NCBI GenBank assembly: GCA_013151915.1
Contig: JAADHJ010000032.1
Span: 1 to 56,151 of the forward strand
Source of the DNA: Deltaproteobacteria bacterium
GTDB taxonomy: Bacteria; BMS3Abin14
Direction of reading: 5' to 3'
Length of the DNA stretch: 56,151 nucleotides
The translations under genes were made by a program, and so were the position numbers. This document shows, piece by piece, positions 31,517 to 38,439 of the stretch (positions are counted from its first letter, which is position 1; the number at the start of each line of letters is the position of its first letter). A model generated the notes under the pieces. The model had not been told where the DNA came from, did not search any database, and was given only the letters and a program-made list of their open reading frames with translations.

Positions 31517-33076
31517 CTACTCTACCCTGAATTTCAGGATCTCGTTGGTCCTGGGGTGGATAACGTGGACGGCGCACGCGAGGCATGGATCGAAGGACCG
31601 GATCACCCGAACAATGTTGATGGGGTTCTCCGGGTCGGGTATAGGAACACCGATGAGGGATTCCTCATACTGCCCCCGCTGCCCCTTCTCGTCCCTGGGT
31701 GAAGCGTTCCAGGTCGAGGGAACCACCGCCTGGTAGTTTGCGATCTTCTTATCCTTGATCCTGATCCAGTGCCCCAACGCCCCTCGAGGAGCCTCGTAAA
31801 AGCCGGAGCCTTCCGCTGACACGGGCGGCTCGTAATGGGCGGAATCGTGAATCCTGAAGCCCGGTTTGCCGGCAAGCTCAATAAGCTGCCCGAGCCAGAC
31901 CTGCATCCTGTCGGCCATCATGACCGTTTCCAGCATCCTGGCGGCATGTCTCGCAACGGCTCCCGGTTTAACCCCATGGTTGGTAATAAGGCCCATCAGG
32001 TTAGGCTCCTTCATGATAAGCATGCGGGCCAGAGGACCGACCTCCATGGGCATATTCTCGTACCTGGGCGCTTTTACGAAGCTGTAGGCGTCCTTCTTGC
32101 CCAGATCGAAGATCTGTTCGCCATCGGATGGATGGACAGGCTCGTTGGGCTTATACCAGGCGTGCTTGACGGATTCTGTTATGAGTTTCTGGTCGAACGG
32201 TTCAACCTTGCCCAGATTCCCGTTCCTGATGACGCCCGGCTTGAGGAAAAGTGCCTTGCCGGTGGAATCCTCGGGGAACGCCCCGTAGGCCAGGTAGTTC
32301 AGATGTCCGCCGCCAATCCCGGCCTGCGCCAGGGGGAGGAGCGGTCCCGTGCCGAACAGAAGAACGTCCTTCATGTATACGTTCTTGATAAACGCGGTGA
32401 CCTCTTCGAGCATGGTCTTGAATTTGATGATCAGATCGGCGTCGGGCATCTGTGTGATGCCTCCCACAACGATGCTCTGGTAGTGGGGCGCCCGGCCTCC
32501 GAAGATGGCCCCCATGTTCCTGGCCGTCACCTGAACCTTCAGCGCGTCGAGGTAGTGCTTTACGGCCATTGTAACGATCTCCGGATCGTTGACGGAGAAC
32601 TGGTCGGGTTCATATCTGGGTGTTAGGGGATAGGTATCTCCCCTTTTTACCAGACCGACAATCTTATCCTTGACCGCCAGGAGCTCCTTGTCCGAGCCAT
32701 TGTATCGGGCCACGGCCATGATATCCAGGTAATCAAGGGCGCTGAGCTGGTAGAAGTGGACAACATGGTCGTACAGGTACTCGGCTCCCATGACGAGGTT
32801 CCGGAGGATTCGTCCTCCGTCCGGTACTTCAGCTCCGAAGGCATCGTCCAAGGCGGCCACTGAGGCCATGGTGTGAACTGAAAAACACACGCCGCAAAAA
32901 CGGCTGGTCACGTAGCTGGCGTCCCTTGGATCCTTACCGGTAAGAAGGGCCTCGAATCCCCGGGCCATGGTTCCGCTGCTCCATGCGTTTTTGACCTTTC
33001 CGTTTTCGACCTCGACCTCAATCTTCAGGTGTCCTTCAATACGGGTAATGGGGTCGACAACTATTCTCTGGCCCAT
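31517..33076 (-). CDS. hyaB: [NiFe] hydrogenase large subunit
   Basis: A 519-aa catalytic subunit oxidising H2 at the Ni-Fe site. The active-site Cys pairs are Cys61/Cys64 (RFCGVCFSVH) and Cys498/Cys501 (DPCLACAVH). Cleavage after His504 would remove a 15-residue tail beginning VIHPRTNEIL, the substrate of the protease encoded downstream. The L1 motif has Phe in place of the usual Ile of RICGVC. The N-terminus VVDPITRIEGHLKIE is typical of group 1 enzymes. It overlaps the small-subunit stop by one base (TGATG) and has no signal peptide, so it is expected to cross the membrane with the Tat-bearing small subunit. Confidence 0.97.
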   Translation of the reverse strand: MGQRIVVDPITRIEGHLKIEVEVENGKVKNAWSSGTMARGFEALLTGKDPRDASYVTSRFCGVCFSVHTMASVAALDDAFGAEVPDGGRILRNLVMGAEYLYDHVVHFYQLSALDYLDIMAVARYNGSDKELLAVKDKIVGLVKRGDTYPLTPRYEPDQFSVNDPEIVTMAVKHYLDALKVQVTARNMGAIFGGRAPHYQSIVVGGITQMPDADLIIKFKTMLEEVTAFIKNVYMKDVLLFGTGPLLPLAQAGIGGGHLNYLAYGAFPEDSTGKALFLKPGVIRNGNLGKVEPFDQKLITESVKHAWYKPNEPVHPSDGEQIFDLGKKDAYSFVKAPRYENMPMEVGPLARMLIMKEPNLMGLITNHGVKPGAVARHAARMLETVMMADRMQVWLGQLIELAGKPGFRIHDSAHYEPPVSAEGSGFYEAPRGALGHWIRIKDKKIANYQAVVPSTWNASPRDEKGQRGQYEESLIGVPIPDPENPINIVRVIRSFDPCLACAVHVIHPRTNEILKFRVE

Positions 33077-34134
33077 CAGTTCTCACCTCCTTCTTCCTCC
33101 GGCCCACCCTTTCCGAGCCTCCCCGTCACGGCCTGACCGATGAAATGCCCCGCCAGACCCGCCGCCACAACGCCTCCCATTACCGCTCCCACGGTCTCTA
33201 TTCTGAGTCCGGCGATCTCCTTCGTCTTGACGTAAAGGGGCGCCATGCCGGTGTAGAATTCAGGTTCGGCGCATCCCTGACACGGGGCGCTGGACCCGAT
33301 ACACCAATTGAGCCCATCGTTCCAGCGGCGTTTGGGACAGTCCGAATGGGTGAACGGCCCCTTGCAGCCCTGAAGGTACATACACCAGTTTCTCTGGGAA
33401 AACTCGTTCCAGTCGGTGAGGAACTCGCCGTTTTCGAAGTGGCCGCGCCTCTCGCAGTTGTCATGGATAAGCTTGTCGAAGAACATGACGGGCCTGCCCA
33501 GGCTGTCCATGGGGGGCGGCTTCCCGTAGAGGAGATAGTATACGATTGTCCCGACGAGGTGATCCGGGTGAACCGGACAGAGGGGGATGTTGATGAGGGG
33601 CTTTTTGGGAACGAGGCCCTTCTCCATGGCAGCGCCTATGCCCATGCCTTTGGACGGCGTGCCCGCGGGAATACCGCCGTAGGTGGCGCACGCTCCGATG
33701 GCGATTACAGCGGCGGCTTTGGCGGCCGATTCGCTGACGCTCTGGACGAAAGGCTCGCCGGCCACCTTACAGAACCGTTCGTCGGCCCCGGGAATGGACC
33801 CTTCAACGATGAGGACGTACCCTCCCTCCTTGATGGCTTCCCTTCGGGCCTGTTCAGCCTGATAGCCGGATGCGGCCATGATCGTCTCGTGGTACCTGAG
33901 CGAGATGGTATCAAGGATGATCTCGGCCGTTCCCGGGTTGGAAGAATTGATGAAGGAAATACTGCATCCGGCGCAGTCCTGGCCCTCCAGCCATACTACG
34001 GGCGGTTTCCTGGCCGCAGCCTCCATAGCTCTGGCGACCCTGGGTACGGCCGCCTCTGAAAGACCCAGCAACGATGCCGTGCCGGCGCAAAATTTGAGAA
34101 AATCACGTCTGCTTACGTTACCAAATAACGTCAT
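33076..34134 (-). CDS. hyaA: [NiFe] hydrogenase small subunit, Tat-exported
   Basis: A 352-aa electron-transfer subunit. A twin-arginine signal (SRRDFLKF) starts the protein. Cluster ligands: proximal Cys54/Cys57 (DCAGCSISF), Cys149 (GACATYGG) and Cys186 (PLCPVHP); distal His/Cys in LIHDNCERRG and WCMYLQGCKG; medial in DCPKRRWNDGLNWC and CQGC. The two extra Cys that mark O2-tolerant 6-Cys proximal clusters are Gly here (Gly56, Gly154), so a standard [4Fe-4S] is expected. A C-terminal hydrophobic helix (about 312-335) anchors it in the membrane. ATG 34134 has AAGGGGGAG 8 bases upstream. It is the first gene of the operon. Confidence 0.96.
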   Translation of the reverse strand: MTLFGNVSRRDFLKFCAGTASLLGLSEAAVPRVARAMEAAARKPPVVWLEGQDCAGCSISFINSSNPGTAEIILDTISLRYHETIMAASGYQAEQARREAIKEGGYVLIVEGSIPGADERFCKVAGEPFVQSVSESAAKAAAVIAIGACATYGGIPAGTPSKGMGIGAAMEKGLVPKKPLINIPLCPVHPDHLVGTIVYYLLYGKPPPMDSLGRPVMFFDKLIHDNCERRGHFENGEFLTDWNEFSQRNWCMYLQGCKGPFTHSDCPKRRWNDGLNWCIGSSAPCQGCAEPEFYTGMAPLYVKTKEIAGLRIETVGAVMGGVVAAGLAGHFIGQAVTGRLGKGGPEEEGGEN

Positions 34135-34259
34135 CGAATCGACTCCCCCTTTCAGTGAACAATAACCCTACCTATAACAACACCAACCTACATTTTCTCA
34201 AAAGACAGGCCCACGAATAAGGTGAGCCGCTTTTGTGAATCCCAACTAAGTCCCCGCAT

Positions 34260-34290
34260 ACTATATGATTACCGGGTTTGAAGTCAAACC
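34260..34290 (-). promoter_or_regulatory. Hydrogenase operon promoter with overlapping palindrome
   Basis: Minus strand: TTGACT (34287-34282), 16 bp, TATAGT (34265-34260), about 125 bp before hyaA. The -35 box lies inside a perfect dyad, GGTTTGA-2 nt-TCAAACC (34275-34290), which may be an operator. No -24/-12 sigma-54 motif was seen. The rest of the 34135-34418 spacer shows no gene. Confidence 0.55.
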
Positions 34291-34418
34291 ATAACTTATG
34301 AAAAATACTGTACTAATTCAGCCTGCAACATGATGTTCCTCTTTGATTGAATCTTATGACCCATCGAGAGCTGACGAACAGGGTAATCCCACTCAATTGA
34401 AAGGGGTTATTGGAATGT

Positions 34419-35144
34419 TCAGATGTAAAGGTTCCTGATTTCGGGCGGGGCCAGTTTGCGGAATGTTCCCGGCCTCATGCGCCCGGTCACTTCAATGGGA
34501 CCGATGGCGATACGCATGATCCTGAGGACCGGGTGACCTACGGCGGCGGCCATACGCTTGATCTGGTTCTTTCTTCCTTCCCGTAAAGTTATCCTGATCC
34601 ATGAATTTTTCCTGGATCCTTCCGATTTGATGATAGATACCCTGGCGGGAAGCGTTTTCCCGTCATCCAGATCCAGGCCGGTTTTCAGGCTCTTAATGGA
34701 CTGGGGGCTTATTTTGCCCTTCAGCTTTACCAGGTATGTTTTAGGAACGTGGTTTTTCGGATGTGTCAGATGTAACGTGAGGGCGCCGTCATTTGTGAGG
34801 ATGATAAGTCCCTCGGCGTCGTAATCCAGACGCCCGGCGCTGTGGAGGCCCTCCCGGAGGTCTTCGGGAAGAAGGTCGAAAACCGTCCTGCGTCCCTGCG
34901 GATCGTGCCTGGTGCATATTACGTTTTTAGGCTTGTATACCAGGTAGGTCCTCTTTTTCCCGGGACCTTTCAGAGGAACGCCGTCAATGGTGATGGAATC
35001 GGACCGCGGATCGACCATGAACCCCATGGTCGTAACGGTCTGATCGTTGACTACGACCTTCCCCTCGGCGATCATCTTTTCAGCCGCACGCCTCGAAGCG
35101 ATTCCCGCATCGGCAATAGCCTTATGAAGACGTATCTTATCCAC
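34419..35144 (-). CDS. rluB: rRNA large/small subunit pseudouridine synthase, RsuA/RluB family
   Basis: A 241-aa enzyme isomerising a uridine in rRNA. An N-terminal S4 RNA-binding domain (RLHKAIADAGIASRRAAEKMI, GKVVVNDQTVTTMG) is followed by the catalytic domain with YLVYKPKNVICTRHDPQGR, the Asp motif HSAGRLDYDAEGLIILTNDG, KTYLVKLKG and TLREGRKNQIKRMAAAVGH. RluB is preferred because of its place after scpB, as in many bacteria, but the specific target is not proven. The start is GTG at 35144, with no strong ribosome site. Confidence 0.88.
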   Translation of the reverse strand: MDKIRLHKAIADAGIASRRAAEKMIAEGKVVVNDQTVTTMGFMVDPRSDSITIDGVPLKGPGKKRTYLVYKPKNVICTRHDPQGRRTVFDLLPEDLREGLHSAGRLDYDAEGLIILTNDGALTLHLTHPKNHVPKTYLVKLKGKISPQSIKSLKTGLDLDDGKTLPARVSIIKSEGSRKNSWIRITLREGRKNQIKRMAAAVGHPVLRIMRIAIGPIEVTGRMRPGTFRKLAPPEIRNLYI

Positions 35145-35173
35145 GTTGACTCTATTATTGCCTTTTTATTTGG

Positions 35174-35204
35174 GGTTCATCCTGGTAATGAGTGCCTGGA
35201 TGAA
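35174..35204. repeat. Solo terminus hairpin of the MITE-like family
   Basis: TTCATCCTGG, a TAATGAGTG loop and CCTGGATGAA (35176-35204) join what are the two outer ends of the longer elements with no interior. It looks like an internal deletion product or the minimal form, between rluB and scpB. Confidence 0.55.
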
Positions 35205-35227
35205 GACCTGAAGGTTGAAAAGCTGAC

Positions 35228-35779
35228 TTAACTTTCCCTCTCAGGTGAACCGATTTCCCCGAGGTCCGCGATCTCCTCAAGGCTGGGCAGTGATTCGATA
35301 TCCCTGAGTTCAAAGTACTCAAGAAATTCCCTCGTTGTTCCGTAGAGCATGGGCCGTCCGGGGGACTCCTTTCTTCCAAGAATACGGATCATCCCCTGGA
35401 CCAGAAGAGTCTTCATGACGGCCCCCGAGTCGACGCCACGTATGTTCTCGATCTCCGACCTCGTTACGGGTTGCCTGTACGCCACGATGGCCAGTGCCTC
35501 GAGGCTCAACCTGGACAGGCGCCTCCTCGGCCGAGACTGATACATCGCGCTGATCTGCCTGGAAAATTCCGGTTTCGTCCTTATCTGAAATCCTCCGGCA
35601 ACCTCTTTTAATGCTATTCCCCTTCCCTGGGCATCGTACTCCCCGGCGAGCGCCAGAAGCGCTTCCCGGACGGTCCTGTCGGGAAGCCCCGTAACATCCT
35701 GGAGGACATCCACGGGCACGGGTTTGGACGATGCGAACAGTAGGGCCTCTATGAGAGCTTTTCCGTTTTTATCCATCAT
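35228..35779 (-). CDS. scpB: Segregation and condensation protein B
   Basis: A 183-aa winged-helix kleisin partner of the SMC-ScpA-ScpB complex that organises and segregates the chromosome. Motifs: KALIEALLFASSKPVPVDVL, EVAGGFQIRTKPEFSRQI, RRRLSRLSLEALAIVAYRQP, VTRSEIENIRGVDSGAVMKT, GRPMLYGTTREFLEYFEL. ATG 35779 (or 35776) overlaps the scpA stop by about 10 bp and has GAGGAAG upstream. The C-terminus is acidic. The gene is the usual immediate neighbour of scpA. Confidence 0.95.
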   Translation of the reverse strand: MMDKNGKALIEALLFASSKPVPVDVLQDVTGLPDRTVREALLALAGEYDAQGRGIALKEVAGGFQIRTKPEFSRQISAMYQSRPRRRLSRLSLEALAIVAYRQPVTRSEIENIRGVDSGAVMKTLLVQGMIRILGRKESPGRPMLYGTTREFLEYFELRDIESLPSLEEIADLGEIGSPERES

Positions 35780-36572
35780 CGACCTGCTTCCTCGGGTTTT
35801 CCCGCCCTGAACCGTTGGGATCATCTGGGACCCGGATCAGCCTGAGCGGGGCATGCCGGTCCTTCTGGACCGGCTGAAGCCATCCCCTTTTGATGAGTTC
35901 CAGAACTGCCAGGAAGATGGTGACGATCCTCCTTCTGCCGGCATTCATTTCAAACAGATCCACAAACCTGGCGCTGCTCCTTTCCGAGAGGAGGGCTTCA
36001 ATGTGTCCTATACCGTCCTCGACGGTGAAGCGCTCCCTGGTAACCTCATGGGGTTTCCTCTTTTCGGCCTCGGTGAGGACCCTGCTGAAGGCATCCATGA
36101 GCTGGAACATATTAGCCTCGATGAACCTTGCCTCACCTTCAGCGGAGATCTTTTCCTCGGGTCTCGAGAAGACATCCATGCCCAGAAACGGACGGGCCGA
36201 GAACTCCTCCGCGGCCCTCTTGTACTTCTGGTATTCGATGAGCCTCCGGACCAACTCCTCCCTGGGGTCCTCCTTTTCTTCCTCACCCTCCTCCTCTTCA
36301 AAGGGCAGGAGCATCCGGGATTTCAGGTGAATAAGGGTGGACGCCATTACGAGGAACTCGCTGGCGACGTCAAGGTCAAGTTCCCTCATCAGGTCCAGGT
36401 ATTCAACATATTGGCTGGTGATCCGGGCGACGGGGATATCATAGATATCCACCTCATTTTTCTTGATGAGGTGCAGGAGGAGATCCAGGGGCCCTTGAAA
36501 GTTGTCCAGTTCGATGCGATAGTCGTCCAGTGAACCGGTATCGAAGTCCCTGAGAAACCCATCGGAAGTCAT
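35769..36572 (-). CDS. scpA: Segregation and condensation protein A
   Basis: A 267-aa kleisin subunit bridging the SMC heads. The N-terminal signature YRIELDNFQGPLDLLLHLIKK and NEVDIYDIPVARITSQYVEYL is diagnostic; the middle contains an acidic stretch (EEEEGEEEKED), and the C-terminus a winged helix (GRRRIVTIFLAVLELIKRGW). ATG 36572 lies 3 bp after the trpS stop. The order protease-trpS-scpA-scpB-rluB is conserved among Desulfobacterota relatives. Confidence 0.95.
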   Translation of the reverse strand: MTSDGFLRDFDTGSLDDYRIELDNFQGPLDLLLHLIKKNEVDIYDIPVARITSQYVEYLDLMRELDLDVASEFLVMASTLIHLKSRMLLPFEEEEGEEEKEDPREELVRRLIEYQKYKRAAEEFSARPFLGMDVFSRPEEKISAEGEARFIEANMFQLMDAFSRVLTEAEKRKPHEVTRERFTVEDGIGHIEALLSERSSARFVDLFEMNAGRRRIVTIFLAVLELIKRGWLQPVQKDRHAPLRLIRVPDDPNGSGRENPRKQVDDG

Positions 36573-36575
36573 GGG

Positions 36576-37595
36576 TTATCCCTTCAGGCCCCCTGCGGGC
36601 AGGGGATAAAGCTGAATTGCCTTCCTGACGGCGTCCATGGTCCTCCCGCACTCCATCCGGGCCTTTTTGCTCCCATCGGCAAGGATCTCCCCAACGAGGC
36701 CGGGTTTATCCTCGTAAATCCTTCTTTTCTCGCGAAGCGGACCGAGGATCCTCTCCATCTCCCCGTAAAGGATCTTTTTGCAGTCGATGCACCCGATAGA
36801 GGCCTTCCGACACCCCTCGGCCGCCTCATCCCGTAGGTTCTCAGGGGTAAAAAAAGTGTGGAGCTCGAACACGGGGCATTTCTCAGGATCTCCCGGATCG
36901 GTTCTTCTGACCCTCGCCGGATCCGTGACCATGGGACGGAGCTTGTCCCAAACCACCTCCGCCGCATCCTTCAGGAAGATGGCGTTGCCGTAGCTCTTGC
37001 TCATCTTTCTCCCATCGGTTCCGGGGACCTTGGGAGCCTCCGTCAGCAGGTGCAGGGGCTCGGGAAAGATCTCTTTCCCGCCGGGGGCATACATATTGTT
37101 GAAACGCCTCACGATTTCCCGTGACAGCTCCAGGTGAGGAAGCTGATCGATACCTACGGGGACGAAGTTGGCCCTGTAGATGATGATGTCGGACGTCTGG
37201 AGGAGCGGGTACCCCAGAAAACCGAGGGTGGAGAGGTCCTTGTGGGAGAGCTGCCGACGGGTCTCCTTATAGGACGGCACCCTTTCGAGCCACGAAAGGG
37301 GCGTTATCATGGAGAGCAGGACGAAAAGTTCCGCGTGCTCCAGGATGGCCGACTGGAGGAAAAGAGTCGAGCGCTCCGGATCGAGGCCGACGCTTAGCCA
37401 ATCCATGACGATGTCGAGTGTGAACTCCTCGATCGAGGCCGGATCGTCGTACATGGTGGAAAGAGCATGCCAGTCGGCGACAAAATAGAAACACTCGTAC
37501 TCATTCTGGAGATCGATCCAATTGCTCAGCGCTCCCAGGTAGTGCCCGATGTGCAGCGGTCCCGTGGGCCGCATGCCGGAGAGAACCCGTTTCAT
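36576..37595 (-). CDS. trpS: Tryptophan-tRNA ligase
   Basis: A 339-aa class I aminoacyl-tRNA synthetase. HIGH motif in MRPTGPLHIGHYLGAL near the N-terminus, KMSKS motif in GTDGRKMSKSYGNAIFL, and tryptophan-pocket segments FYFVADWHALSTMYD and PLLQTSDIIIYRANFVPVG. ATG 37595 was chosen: it starts MKRVLSGMRPTG, the normal TrpS N-terminus, with GGAGGT 6 bases upstream. The open frame continues 152 codons further, but that is a shadow over the protease gene. A CIDCKK pair near residue 260 resembles the extra Cys motif of some bacterial TrpS. It is 14 bp after the protease gene. Confidence 0.95.
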   Translation of the reverse strand: MKRVLSGMRPTGPLHIGHYLGALSNWIDLQNEYECFYFVADWHALSTMYDDPASIEEFTLDIVMDWLSVGLDPERSTLFLQSAILEHAELFVLLSMITPLSWLERVPSYKETRRQLSHKDLSTLGFLGYPLLQTSDIIIYRANFVPVGIDQLPHLELSREIVRRFNNMYAPGGKEIFPEPLHLLTEAPKVPGTDGRKMSKSYGNAIFLKDAAEVVWDKLRPMVTDPARVRRTDPGDPEKCPVFELHTFFTPENLRDEAAEGCRKASIGCIDCKKILYGEMERILGPLREKRRIYEDKPGLVGEILADGSKKARMECGRTMDAVRKAIQLYPLPAGGLKG

Positions 37596-37609
37596 TCGAT
37601 GACCTCCAT

Positions 37610-38275
37610 TCAGATTCCGAATATGGCGCGGATCATCAGGTAGATCACGCGGTAGAAAGGAACGATGATCTGATTGAGTACCCCTGTGAAAAGGAGCGCC
37701 AGGAGGATGATCCACCCGTAGCTCGCCATACGGGAATAGGCCATGGCCTGTTGGGCAGGGAGGAGGCCCTCGAGTATATGGCTCCCGTCCAGAGGGTGAA
37801 TGGGAAGAAGGTTGAATACCCCAAGGTAGATGGATATCTTGATGCCGACAATCAACATGCCGGCCAGCGGTCCCAAGACGGGCGAGTTCCAGACGGCGTT
37901 TGCCCCCGGGAACCAGAGCATAATTCTGAACAGGAACGCGAACACCATGGCGAGGAGCAGGTTGCTCGCCGGGCCGGCAAGGGAGACACTCACCATGTCT
38001 TTCCGGGGAGACTTGAAATTGAAGGAGTTGACCGGGACGGGCTTGGCCCACCCGAAGATTATTCCCGTCCCGGACATGGCCAGTATAAGGGGGAAGAGGA
38101 CGGACCCGATGGGGTCGAGGTGCCTGATGGGATTAAGGGTGATCCTCCCCATGAGCCGCGCCGTGTGATCCCCCTTGCGGTAGGCTATGTAGCCATGGGC
38201 CACCTCGTGGACAGTTATGGCCAGGAGAAACGGCGGAAGACTGATGATGTAGGGCAAAAGTTGTCTGGCGGTCAT
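37610..38275 (-). CDS. Site-2 protease family metallopeptidase (M50)
   Basis: A 221-aa membrane metalloprotease. The zinc ligands are in HEVAHGYIAYRKGD (HExxH form with His-Glu-Val-Ala-His) and the Asp in FNLLPIHPLDGSHIL, both within membrane helices. Around six hydrophobic segments are present and there is no PDZ domain, placing it with the short SpoIVFB-like/YwhC-type group. The substrate is unknown. It lies directly before trpS. ATG 38275 has GAGG 9 bases upstream. A hairpin repeat fills the gap to the CCA-adding enzyme gene. Confidence 0.9.
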   Translation of the reverse strand: MTARQLLPYIISLPPFLLAITVHEVAHGYIAYRKGDHTARLMGRITLNPIRHLDPIGSVLFPLILAMSGTGIIFGWAKPVPVNSFNFKSPRKDMVSVSLAGPASNLLLAMVFAFLFRIMLWFPGANAVWNSPVLGPLAGMLIVGIKISIYLGVFNLLPIHPLDGSHILEGLLPAQQAMAYSRMASYGWIILLALLFTGVLNQIIVPFYRVIYLMIRAIFGI

Positions 38276-38298
38276 TATGGATGCCTCTTGATCAGCGT

Positions 38299-38341
38299 GA
38301 AAGTCATCAACGCGCCGCGAATGGACTTTTTACGTCCTTAT
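38299..38341. repeat. Hairpin-element fragment, family 3
   Basis: AAAGTCATCAACGCGCC passes into GCGAATGGACTTTTTACG, the two outer parts of the full element without the middle. It lies between the M50 protease start and the tRNA nucleotidyltransferase stop. Confidence 0.55.
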
Positions 38342-38439
38342 CAATGTCAAACCGGATGGCTTTTCTGAGTAACACGCGGTCGGCGCCGGGTCAAGCCTTG
38401 CCTGACGAAGGTTTGACCCTGACCATCGAGGCACATCGT

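Noticed and set aside
33076-34134. Oxygen-tolerant (6-Cys proximal cluster) hydrogenase
   Set aside because: The two supernumerary Cys positions are Gly56 and Gly154 by motif alignment.
37596-38051. A 152-codon N-terminal extension of trpS
   Set aside because: The extension is a shadow over the M50 protease gene on the same strand, is Pro/Arg/Gly-rich, and the normal TrpS N-terminus with a good ribosome site begins at 37595.
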